From NCBI RefSeq assembly GCF_001507545.1, contig NZ_LQBP01000012.1:31649-95648 (forward strand): a DNA stretch of 64,000 bases, given 5' to 3'. This document shows positions 37,979-46,099 of the stretch, one piece after another; positions within the stretch are counted from its first letter, which is position 1, and every line of letters starts with the position of its first letter. The stretch comes from Ruegeria profundi (GTDB lineage: Bacteria > Pseudomonadota > Alphaproteobacteria > Rhodobacterales > Rhodobacteraceae). A program made the translations under genes and the position numbers. Under the pieces are notes generated by a model. The model had not been told where the DNA came from, ran no database searches, and was given only the letters and a program-made list of their open reading frames with translations.

Positions 37979-37992
37979 TTGATGGAAATCAA
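37979..37992. promoter_or_regulatory. FNR/FixK-type box TTGATGGAAATCAA
   Basis: Perfect TTGAY-N4-RTCAA match in the 828-bp region between the E1-alpha operon and the trifunctional fusion gene. It is about 390 bases from the fusion gene start and 430 from E1-alpha, so it would need a long leader, or it once served the decayed ligase gene next to it. The remaining 37993-38374 has no gene that I can recognise. Confidence 0.65.
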
Positions 37993-38374
37993 ATGCGTGA
38001 TGACAGTTCCATCCGCAACAGGGCACCTTGTGAGATTTCGATAAAGCAATGCAGCGCAGACAGGATACCTAAAGGCTGATCCTACGCTTATGAGCGGTCA
38101 ATCTGAGGCGTATTGTTACACCTTAATATTTTCGTTTTAAATCAATTGGTTTTCTTGTTTTCAATGCCTGCCGAAAGTGCGTTGGTAACAGACTGCGTGC
38201 CAATCTTTCTGGAACGGACACGCAGCAGGCGCGTCAGGAATAACCAGGGCAACATGACCGAAATCAAAGCGAACTTGGCTGGTCCTTGTCACACTACAAT
38301 TCGAGCTAACACTCCTGACCGACCCCCGATGGTCAGTTCCTGTGTCGGTCAGGGCTGTAGGGGAGGGACGAGAA

Positions 38375-41032
38375 ATGAACCAACTTGGTCTGAGGTTCTC
38401 GGATCGCGCCGAAGCTGGGCGCCAATTGGGAAATCGTTTGGCAGGCATGGGATTGGATAGTCCTGTTGTCTATGCTTTGCCGCGCGGTGGCGTGCCAGTG
38501 GCAGTTGAGGTTGCGCGCGCACTTAATGCACCGTTGGATCTGATATTCGTTCGCAAGATAGGTGCGCCGGGATCGCCAGAGGTCGCGCTTGGAGCGATCG
38601 TTGACGGTGAAAACCCTCAAATCGTTGTTAATGAAGAGATTCAGAGACGATCACGCGCTGGTGCCGATTATCTTGAGAAAGCACGTGCAAGGGAATTGCA
38701 CGAATTAGAAAGACGTCGATCGCGATACCTTGGTGAGCGTGCGCAGGTATCTGCGAAAGGCAAAACCGCTGTTATTGTAGATGATGGGCTAGCGACCGGA
38801 GCGACGATGAAAGCGGCTCTTATCGCGATGCAGCAGCAAGGCGCAAAGAAAGTGTGCATTGCGGTTCCCGTCGCCCCGGCTGAAGTCGCAATAGAATTCC
38901 AAAAACTGGCCGACGAAGTTGTTTGCCTGAACCCGGCGCAGCAGTTCTTTGGCGTCGGTGCTTTTTTCGATGACTTTCATCAACTCAGTGATGAGGAAAC
39001 CATAGGTCTCTTGCGGGAAGGGTGGTCGGAAAACGATAATGAGCAGTTATCGCCCGGGTTTTCATCCCGGCAAGTTGCGGTGCCTCCTTTAGGGCTTTCC
39101 GGAGAAATCATTGTCCCGCCTGATCCCCGTGGACTGGTAATTTTCGCGCATGGTAGCGGGTCGAGCAGGTTGAGTCCCCGCAACAAGGCTGTGGCCAATA
39201 CGTTGAACACCCGCGGCTTTGCAACTTTGCTCTTTGACCTGCTGACTCCGGATGAGGCGCAGGATCGACGAAATGTCTTCGACATCCCTCTATTGGCCGA
39301 CCGGATTGTAGAGACTGTTCTTTACGCCAGCGGTGAGCCGGACATAGCTGACTTGCCGATTGGCCTGTTCGGTTCCAGCACCGGCGCAGGTGCATCGCTG
39401 GTTGCTGCGGCGGAATTAAAAGACCGCATCGGCGCTGTTGTTTCCCGCGGCGGACGTCCTGATCTTGCTGGTGAAAAACTCAATAACGTCACCGCACCGA
39501 CACTGCTCATTGTTGGCGGCGACGACCATCATGTGATTACCTTGAACAGGCAGGCCCTCAGCGCGCTGACTTGTGAAAAGCTCCTCAAGATCGTTCCTAA
39601 TGCTGGCCACTTGTTTGAAGAGGCAGGCGCGCTTGAGATGGTGACTGAATTGGCCTGCAATTGGTTTCAACACCATCTAACTGTGCCGGAGACTGCAGTA
39701 CATCCAGAACCAGAGTTTCATTTGAAAAGCTCGGAAGACATTGCGAAGGTGCTGCGCAAGAAAGTAATTTCACTACCGGAACCAGAAGATCCGTCCTTTG
39801 CGGAAGCATTTGACAGGTTTGGCACGGCAAGAGTGGTTCTGCTGGGCGAAGCCTCACACGGAACTTCAGAATTCTATCGTGCAAGGGCTGCGATTACGAA
39901 CAGGCTAATCGATAAACACGGCTTTAATTTGATAGCCGTAGAGGCCGACTGGCCCGATGCCGCCGCGATTGACCGTTACATTCGCCATAAACCGGGCAGA
40001 CCGATGCGCAGCCCGCCATTTTCTCGGTTTCCAACGTGGATGTGGCGGAACCGTGAAGTCGACGACTTTATCGCTTGCCTACGTAGACGCAATTCGGGAA
40101 TCTCACCTGAAAATCAGGTGAAGTTTACAGGTTTAGATATTTACAGCATGCACACGTCTATTGGGGCAGTGCTGGACTATCTTGACCGGGTAGACCCGAC
40201 AGCAGCTGCCGAAGCACGTCAGCGCTATGCCTGTTTCGATCCCTGGTCGCATGAACTGGCATCATACGGCCGAGCCTCGCTAAGCCGTGGATACGCGTTG
40301 TGTGAGGCTCCGGTCATGCGCACATTGCTCGACTTGCTACAGGGCGAACTGCAATATGCTGCGCAAGATGGCGACGACTTCTTTGATGCCGTTCAAAACG
40401 CGCGGCTCGTCGCGAATTCGGAACGCTACTATCGCGTGATGTACTACGGGTCACATGAGTCTTGGAACTTGCGGGACAGCCATATGTTCAAGACATTAAA
40501 GCAGAGTTTGGACCATGCCGGACCTAATGCAAAAGCCGTCGTTTGGGCACACAATTCGCACATCGGAGATGCCCGTTTTACTGATATGGGCACCGCGCGT
40601 GGCGAATTGAACATCGGTCAGCTGTGTAGAGCGGAGTTTGGCGACGACGCTGTGCTCATCGGCTTTAGTACGAACACAGGGACGGTTGCGGCCGCCTCGG
40701 AATGGGATGCACCAATGGAAATAAAGTCTGTGCGACATTCCCGATCCGATAGCTACGAGGCAATTTGCCACCAGGTGGGCGTGCCTCGTTTCCTGCTCAA
40801 CCTCGGAAACGATCTGGATTCTTCACTTCGCACTGCGCTTTCAGAACCGCGTCTGGAGCGATATATTGGAGTCATCTACCGCCCCGAAACAGAACGTTGG
40901 AGCCACTACTCTCACGCATCGCTGCCCGATCAGTATGATGCGTTCGTGTGGTTTGATGAGACCTGCGCGGTAACCCCAATACCAACGCGTGTGTCGGCTG
41001 GTGAGGATGAGACCTACCCGTTTGGGCTCTGA
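38375..41032 (+). CDS. Phosphoribosyltransferase - alpha/beta hydrolase - erythromycin esterase fusion
   Basis: An 885-residue three-domain protein; ATG at 38375 behind GGGAGGG. Domain 1 (about 1-215) is a type I phosphoribosyltransferase with PRPP loop VIVDDGLATGATMKAAL (135-144 core). Domain 2 (about 230-435) is a dienelactone-hydrolase-like alpha/beta hydrolase with IFAHGSGSSRLSPRN and a nucleophile elbow GSSTGAG (333-339). Domain 3 (about 460-880) is erythromycin-esterase-like, with LGEASHGTSEFYRARAAI (491-500), VEADWPDAAAIDRYIR and WAHNSHIGDAR. PRTase-esterase fusions are known from the mycobacterial dormancy gene Rv2030c. The physiological substrate is unknown; the C-terminal domain should not be read as a macrolide resistance gene. 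Confidence 0.85.
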   Translation: MNQLGLRFSDRAEAGRQLGNRLAGMGLDSPVVYALPRGGVPVAVEVARALNAPLDLIFVRKIGAPGSPEVALGAIVDGENPQIVVNEEIQRRSRAGADYLEKARARELHELERRRSRYLGERAQVSAKGKTAVIVDDGLATGATMKAALIAMQQQGAKKVCIAVPVAPAEVAIEFQKLADEVVCLNPAQQFFGVGAFFDDFHQLSDEETIGLLREGWSENDNEQLSPGFSSRQVAVPPLGLSGEIIVPPDPRGLVIFAHGSGSSRLSPRNKAVANTLNTRGFATLLFDLLTPDEAQDRRNVFDIPLLADRIVETVLYASGEPDIADLPIGLFGSSTGAGASLVAAAELKDRIGAVVSRGGRPDLAGEKLNNVTAPTLLIVGGDDHHVITLNRQALSALTCEKLLKIVPNAGHLFEEAGALEMVTELACNWFQHHLTVPETAVHPEPEFHLKSSEDIAKVLRKKVISLPEPEDPSFAEAFDRFGTARVVLLGEASHGTSEFYRARAAITNRLIDKHGFNLIAVEADWPDAAAIDRYIRHKPGRPMRSPPFSRFPTWMWRNREVDDFIACLRRRNSGISPENQVKFTGLDIYSMHTSIGAVLDYLDRVDPTAAAEARQRYACFDPWSHELASYGRASLSRGYALCEAPVMRTLLDLLQGELQYAAQDGDDFFDAVQNARLVANSERYYRVMYYGSHESWNLRDSHMFKTLKQSLDHAGPNAKAVVWAHNSHIGDARFTDMGTARGELNIGQLCRAEFGDDAVLIGFSTNTGTVAAASEWDAPMEIKSVRHSRSDSYEAICHQVGVPRFLLNLGNDLDSSLRTALSEPRLERYIGVIYRPETERWSHYSHASLPDQYDAFVWFDETCAVTPIPTRVSAGEDETYPFGL

Positions 41033-41145
41033 ATCCATTGTGGTGTGAGTAGGCTGATTTGGTTCGGGCGTTGCCATCATATGTGTCCGTATTCAGATAA
41101 TTCGGGCCAAATGGCGGTGTTGGCTAGCGGAGAGTTCCAGCCCTC

Positions 41146-42342
41146 GTGTTTCTGACTGCCCTCACATTTCGACGTAACAAGATGGTCAAGCTGGCCGATC
41201 AGACGAACATGATCCTGGAAAAGCTGAATGTGGGTTTCGATGCCAAGACACGTGTGGGCGATCTGTCTATCGCCAACCAGCAGATGGTCGAAATTGCCCG
41301 TGCCCTGACCGTCGATGCCAAGGCGGTTATTTTCGACGAACCAACTGCATCGCTGACTGATGCCGAGAAGGTTGTGCTGTTCGATGTCATCGCCGATCTG
41401 AAGCGCGAAGGTGTGGGCATCATCTACATCTCTCACCGCATGGAAGAGATATTCAAGATCACCGACCGCATCTCGGTTCTGCGCGATGGCCAGTATCAGG
41501 GCACGGTTGCGACGGCGGACAGCACCGAAGAGTCCGTCACGCAGATGATGATCGGGCGCAAGCTCGACCTCAGCAGAAACCTTTCGCACCACGATCTGGG
41601 TGCCGTGGCACTTGAGGTACGCGGGCTAAGTTGCGGCAAGCTTTACCAGGATGTAAGTTTCGAAATCCGCCGGGGCGAAGTTGTCGGATTCTATGGCCTT
41701 GTGGACGCTGGTCGGACTGAGATAGCCGAAACCCTATTTGGCCTGCGTGACCCGTCCAAAGGACAAATCCTGCTGGACGGCGAAGAAATCCGCATTCACT
41801 CCCCAGCGGATGCCATTGCTCGTGGCATCAGCCTGGTGCCGGAGGATCGAAAAGGTCAGGGCCTTGTCCTTGGCATGAGTTGCCGAGACAACATGACCCT
41901 GCCTCAGGTCGATGACCTCAAAGCCGGGTCTTTTGTTGCCGAAGGCGCCGAGATCGCAATTTTCGACCAGTACCGCGACCGGCTGGACATCCGCACACCG
42001 GGCTGGAAGGCGCGGGTGGGCAACCTGTCAGGTGGCAATCAGCAGAAGATCGTGATCGGCAAGTGGCTGTCGATGCATCCCAATGTCTTGATCGTGGATG
42101 AACCTACCCGGGGCATTGATGTGGGCTCCAAGTCGGAAATACACAAGCTTCTTCGCGAGTTGGCGGCTCAGGGCTATGCAGTGATGGTGATCAGTTCCGA
42201 AATGCCAGAGGTGCTGCATGTTTCCGATAGGATCATCGCCATGTATTCAGGCCGGGTGATGCGAACCTTCACGTCTGATGAGGTGTCCGAGGACAACCTA
42301 ATTCAGGCGATCTCAGGTCTTGGCGGCGATCAGGCCGCCTGA
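41146..42342 (+). pseudogene. Sugar ABC transporter ATPase (RbsA/MglA type), 5'-truncated
   Basis: A 398-residue remnant of a ~500-residue double-ABC sugar importer ATPase. It begins after the first Walker A: the first cassette retains only VGDLSIANQQMVEIARAL (signature) and VIFDEPTASLTD (Walker B), whereas the second cassette is present with GLVDAGRTEIAETLFGL (degenerate P-loop as usual), GNLSGGNQQKIVIGKWL and LIVDEPTRGIDVGSK. About 100 N-terminal residues are missing and there is no ribosome site at 41146. The homology starts near base 41180, marking a deletion or rearrangement junction. No permease or binding-protein gene is nearby. Confidence 0.7.
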
Positions 42343-42385
42343 ACCCGGCGCGCCCGACCGCTGTGAAATTTGAAAAGGAAGACAG

Positions 42386-43246
42386 ATGAAACTTCTCCGC
42401 TATGGTCAGCCCGGTGCCGAAAAACCCGGCCTTCTTGATGCCTCTGGCCGTGTCCGTGACCTGTCGGGCGTCGTGCCCGACATCGCCGGAGAGGCGCTGA
42501 GCCCCGACAGCCTGAGCAAGCTTGCCAAGCTTGATCCAGAAAGCCTGCCGCGGGTCGAAGGTATCCCACAGCAGGACCTGCGGCTGGGGGCCTGCGTCGG
42601 CAATATTGGCAAATATGTCTGCATCGGCCTCAACTACGCCGATCATGCGGAAGAGGCTGGGATGCCGATCCCAGAAGAGCCGATCATCTTCAACAAATGG
42701 ACCTCAGCCGTGGTGGGTCCGAACGACGACATTCAAGTGCCGCGTGGTTCGGTCAAGACCGATTGGGAAATCGAACTGGGCGTGGTGATTGGCGCACCGG
42801 GTACCTATATCGACGAAGCCGACGCCATGAACCACGTAGCCGGATTCTGCGTGATCAACGATGTGTCCGAACGCGACTTCCAACTCAACCGTGCAGGCAC
42901 CTGGGACAAGGGCAAAGGGTGCGACACCTTTGGACCGACCGGCCCATGGCTGGTCACGCAAGACGAAATCACTGATATAAACAACCTCGACATGTGGCTC
43001 GATGTGGACGGTGAACGCATGCAAACAGGCTCGACAGCCACACTCGTTTTTAAGGTACCTCATCTGGTGTCATACTGTAGCCAGTTCATGAGCTTGCAGC
43101 CTGGCGACGTGATCTCTACCGGTACCCCTCCGGGCGTGGGCATGGGGCAAAAGCCACCACGCTACCTGCACGGTGGAGAAATTGTCACGCTTGGTATCGC
43201 CGGACTTGGTGAGCAGAAATCTTTGGTCAGACCTGCGATCACATAG
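42386..43246 (+). CDS. Fumarylacetoacetate hydrolase-family protein
   Basis: A 286-residue FAH-fold enzyme. The metal-binding core is visible as KTDWEIELGVVIG (Glu-x-Glu), GFCVINDVSERDFQLNR and DTFGPTGPWLVTQDEI, with a terminal FMSLQPGDVISTGTPPGVGMG. It closely resembles the subgroup that includes 2,4-diketo-3-deoxy-L-fuconate hydrolase and ureidoglycolate-lyase-like proteins. With the truncated sugar ABC ATPase 43 bp upstream, a past role in L-fucose, L-rhamnose or a related deoxysugar pathway is plausible. AAAGGAAG precedes the ATG, so it is still translatable even though its operon seems to be truncated. Confidence 0.82.
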   Translation: MKLLRYGQPGAEKPGLLDASGRVRDLSGVVPDIAGEALSPDSLSKLAKLDPESLPRVEGIPQQDLRLGACVGNIGKYVCIGLNYADHAEEAGMPIPEEPIIFNKWTSAVVGPNDDIQVPRGSVKTDWEIELGVVIGAPGTYIDEADAMNHVAGFCVINDVSERDFQLNRAGTWDKGKGCDTFGPTGPWLVTQDEITDINNLDMWLDVDGERMQTGSTATLVFKVPHLVSYCSQFMSLQPGDVISTGTPPGVGMGQKPPRYLHGGEIVTLGIAGLGEQKSLVRPAIT

Positions 43247-43794
43247 CACCTGACGCGTCCGATCGGCGATACTTCATTTCAAACTGTCGGCACTCAACGA
43301 CAACTTGGGGCAAATCCGCATTGGTATCGTTGGAGCTTTCGCCGCAGTGCCGCGCACAAGATCATTTGCTGGGAACGTGAGGACGCTGGTCAGTAAGCCC
43401 ATAGCAGTCGTTCAGTAGGACTTTGGAGGCCGTGTTGCTAAGGATGACTGTTCAGAACACAGTGAAAGGAAGCCGCGCAAACTCTGTTATCCTTCTTCGA
43501 CGACCATAAACTTCAGGGGATTGCGGCTTTTTTGACAATTGACTGTATGTCTACACCGGAGACATTCGGGACGACTGAACAAATGACCGGGTCGAACCCA
43601 ATGCGGACCTGATCCAGTACCTTCGCAGGTGCGGTATAGGATCGACCGAAGCTGTCAGCTGCGACACAGTAGGAAAAGCGCTCCTTTATGACAACCGGAG
43701 CGAGTTCTCGGTGAATGATGTCCGCGTTCGAGGCAAAGCTGCCTTTCGCCAATTCTCTTTAGACGAAACAGAAAATGCGTGATAGCTCCGAACT
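43247..43794. other. Intergenic, no gene recognised
   Basis: About 550 bp between the FAH gene and the DMT transporter. Two overlapping short frames exist at 43513-43785, one per strand; neither has a recognisable family or a convincing ribosome site. Confidence 0.45.
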
Positions 43795-44721
43795 ATGGCA
43801 ACCATATCCGCGCAAAATCGACCGTCTATCCCTTACGGATTTGCGATTGTTGGTGTCCTGTTCGCCTCAGTCTGTTTTGGGTTGGTTCCTTACTTCAGCC
43901 GAAGCCTGACAGAACAGGGCGTGGCACCCTATGCCGTTGCATTCTATCGCTACATCGTCGCAGCAATTCTTCTGCTTCCTGTTCTCGTCTTGCACCGAAA
44001 AGAATGGCGAGCGATCATTTGGGGCCTTTCAGCTGGCGCCGTAATGGGTCTCGGTTGGATCGGATATGTAACGGCGCTAGAGGCATTGCCTGCATCGACG
44101 GTGGGTGTACTTTACATGACCTATCCGGTGTTCACCCTGGTCATCGCATGGGCTGTGTTTGCCGATGCACCCACGCGGCGCGCATTGTTGGCCGCTGGCC
44201 TGATTGTAGTCGCGGCTGTCATTGCTGGATCGCCCGCTTCAATCCCTGCGGAGCATCTACCAACACTTTTGATATCCCTTGCCGCGCCATTCGGGTTTGG
44301 TTTTGGAATTTGCGTGCTGGTGCACAGGTTGTCACTGATTGCGCCGTTGGCACGTATCGCGTCAGTGTCTTTGGGATCCGTTCTTGGCCTCGCGCCGCTT
44401 ATCCTCGGTGCTGACGTCGCAGAGCTTTTCCCAACGGAGAAATCTGATTGGCTTTTGATTGTTGGTATCGGACTTGTCACCGCGCTTGTGCCCCAGCTCA
44501 TCTACACGATCTGCTCGCCCGTTATCGGGGCGTCCCAAACTGCGGTAGCCGGAAGCATCGAATTGCCCACGATGTTTGCCGTCGGTTTTCTGGCTTTTGG
44601 TGAGGCCATCACTGTTTCTCAGGCTTTGGCATGTGCGTTGGTGCTGGGCGCAATCGCGATCACAAGAAGCCGAAAGACACGCACCGTATCGACCGTGCTT
44701 GCAAAATCACCCAAGCGGTAG
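43795..44721 (+). CDS. EamA/DMT-family transporter
   Basis: A 308-residue inner-membrane transporter with ten predicted helices in two EamA repeats. Repeat 1 has GLVPYFSRSLTEQGVAPYAVAFYRYI and GYVTALEALPASTVGVLYMTYPVF; repeat 2 has PQLIYTICSPVIGASQTAVAGSIELPTMFAVGFLAFGE. Members export or import metabolites, amino acids or nucleotide precursors, and the substrate cannot be inferred. It is monocistronic by spacing and converges on the Tm-1-like gene. Confidence 0.83.
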   Translation: MATISAQNRPSIPYGFAIVGVLFASVCFGLVPYFSRSLTEQGVAPYAVAFYRYIVAAILLLPVLVLHRKEWRAIIWGLSAGAVMGLGWIGYVTALEALPASTVGVLYMTYPVFTLVIAWAVFADAPTRRALLAAGLIVVAAVIAGSPASIPAEHLPTLLISLAAPFGFGFGICVLVHRLSLIAPLARIASVSLGSVLGLAPLILGADVAELFPTEKSDWLLIVGIGLVTALVPQLIYTICSPVIGASQTAVAGSIELPTMFAVGFLAFGEAITVSQALACALVLGAIAITRSRKTRTVSTVLAKSPKR

Positions 44722-44771
44722 TGCTGGGTTCAATGCGGACGGGTTCGCCCAATGATCGGAGTGACCTGCAG

Positions 44772-46004
44772 TTACGTCGAGACAGTGCCATCCTGAACCC
44801 AAACATCAAACTGCGCCAATACGGCGTCGCTGAAGGCCTTGTCGTTGATATGTGCATCCAGTTCGGTTGTTGGAATTCGGTCAGATATCGCTTTTCTTAC
44901 TTCGTCCACCATATCGCTTAGTGCGTCCGGGTCGTATGCCTCTTCACCTTCTTTGTCCCAAGCTTCGACCCCCTGAGTGGGCATAAAAAAGTGCACCGGT
45001 CCCGTCGCAGCTTCAAGGCGGTTGGCGAGTTCACGTATCCACGCACGGCGTTCTTCGCCAGTAAATACAGAACTCTTGATCAGGCGATTATGTTCGTGAA
45101 AGGGGCGATCAGCATATTGCTCTGGAATGTCCTGCCAACCTGCAAAGTCCAACAAATCCAGCGCGCCGGGTGCCACCATTTGCGGGGTACCCACGCGCCC
45201 GGCATTTGTAACGCGGTCCTCGCCGCTTGAGACGACAGAACCCGCCATCAGATTTCCGAATTCCTGCATGCAGAAATCCATCACGCAAACAAATGCACCC
45301 TCACCGGCAAGTTTCTCAAAGGCCATACCGCCCATGCCGGTAGAATGGAAAACGGCCACTTCGAAGCCGCGCTCTTCCAGAGCTGGTTTCAGGGTCTTCA
45401 TGTAGCGCAGGCAGGATGATCCCAGGCTGGTCATTCCGATCAAGGGCTTGCTGCGATCCAGTTCGATTGCAGCTTTGGTAGCCCCGACAACTGCTCCGGC
45501 GGCCTGACTTAAAGAGGATCTGCAAATCGAGTTCATTCCATAAAGACCGCCGGCCCATAAGATCATTTGAACGTCAGGGGCCAGACGATGTGGCGGGATC
45601 AAAGGCGAAAAGCTCACTGTTGAAACGATGTATTTTGGAACCCCCATCGGCAGCGCCTGTGCGCAATCCAGCGCCAGATCGGTGCCCATTGTTCCACCAA
45701 TTGCTAGCATTCCGTGAAATCGGCCTTCGGCATAAGCCTGCGCGACGACATTGGCGGCGCCAGCGGACATCACGCGGAAGGCTTTGTTTTCGTCCCCTTG
45801 CGCGATGACGTCTCCAATGGTCATTCCGGCAGCAGCGGCGATGTCATGTTTGCTGATGTCTGTTGCGTTCTCAGGTTCCCCCAGAACCGAGACGTCCATT
45901 GTCAGAACGCTGGCACATTGCGCCTTGACCACGTCCTCGATGAAACGCATCTCGGGTTCCTTGGTGTCGTAGGTACCGATCAGCAGAACTGTTTTTTGGG
46001 TCAT
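44772..46004 (-). CDS. Tm-1-like ATP-binding (UPF0261) protein
   Basis: A 410-residue protein starting at 46004, where AGGAGAGG precedes the ATG. The N-terminal part matches the Tm-1-like ATP-binding domain (VLLIGTYDTKEPEMRFIEDVV, then GMLAIGGTMGTDLALDCAQ, then GVPKYIVSTVSFSPLIPPH). The C-terminal part continues the UPF0261 family (EVAVFHSTGMGGMAFEKLAGEGAF, then GHHV-equivalent region VAPGALDLLDF). UPF0261 genes often sit in catabolic operons, but the reaction is unknown. It may form a transcription unit with the aldehyde dehydrogenase upstream, 95 bases away on the same strand. Confidence 0.82.
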   Translation of the reverse strand: MTQKTVLLIGTYDTKEPEMRFIEDVVKAQCASVLTMDVSVLGEPENATDISKHDIAAAAGMTIGDVIAQGDENKAFRVMSAGAANVVAQAYAEGRFHGMLAIGGTMGTDLALDCAQALPMGVPKYIVSTVSFSPLIPPHRLAPDVQMILWAGGLYGMNSICRSSLSQAAGAVVGATKAAIELDRSKPLIGMTSLGSSCLRYMKTLKPALEERGFEVAVFHSTGMGGMAFEKLAGEGAFVCVMDFCMQEFGNLMAGSVVSSGEDRVTNAGRVGTPQMVAPGALDLLDFAGWQDIPEQYADRPFHEHNRLIKSSVFTGEERRAWIRELANRLEAATGPVHFFMPTQGVEAWDKEGEEAYDPDALSDMVDEVRKAISDRIPTTELDAHINDKAFSDAVLAQFDVWVQDGTVST

Positions 46005-46099
46005 GGGTTCCTCTCCTGCCTGCGCATTGGTCCAGACGATTATTTTTTTAGGGCAGTTCCCGCCCTGATCCCCCACGTGTCACGCGGCCTTCCTTGATT

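Noticed and set aside
38342..38374. GTG start upstream for the trifunctional fusion gene
   Set aside because: The ATG at 38375 has GGGAGGG at correct spacing and begins with the conserved PRTase N-terminus; the extra residues are not homologous.
38375..41032. Annotation as an erythromycin resistance gene
   Set aside because: Erythromycin-esterase-like domains are widespread in non-resistance proteins, and the fusion and stress context point elsewhere.
43513..43785. Small genes on either strand of the FAH-EamA gap
   Set aside because: Both strands are open and each looks equally plausible or implausible; neither has a Shine-Dalgarno or a recognised family.
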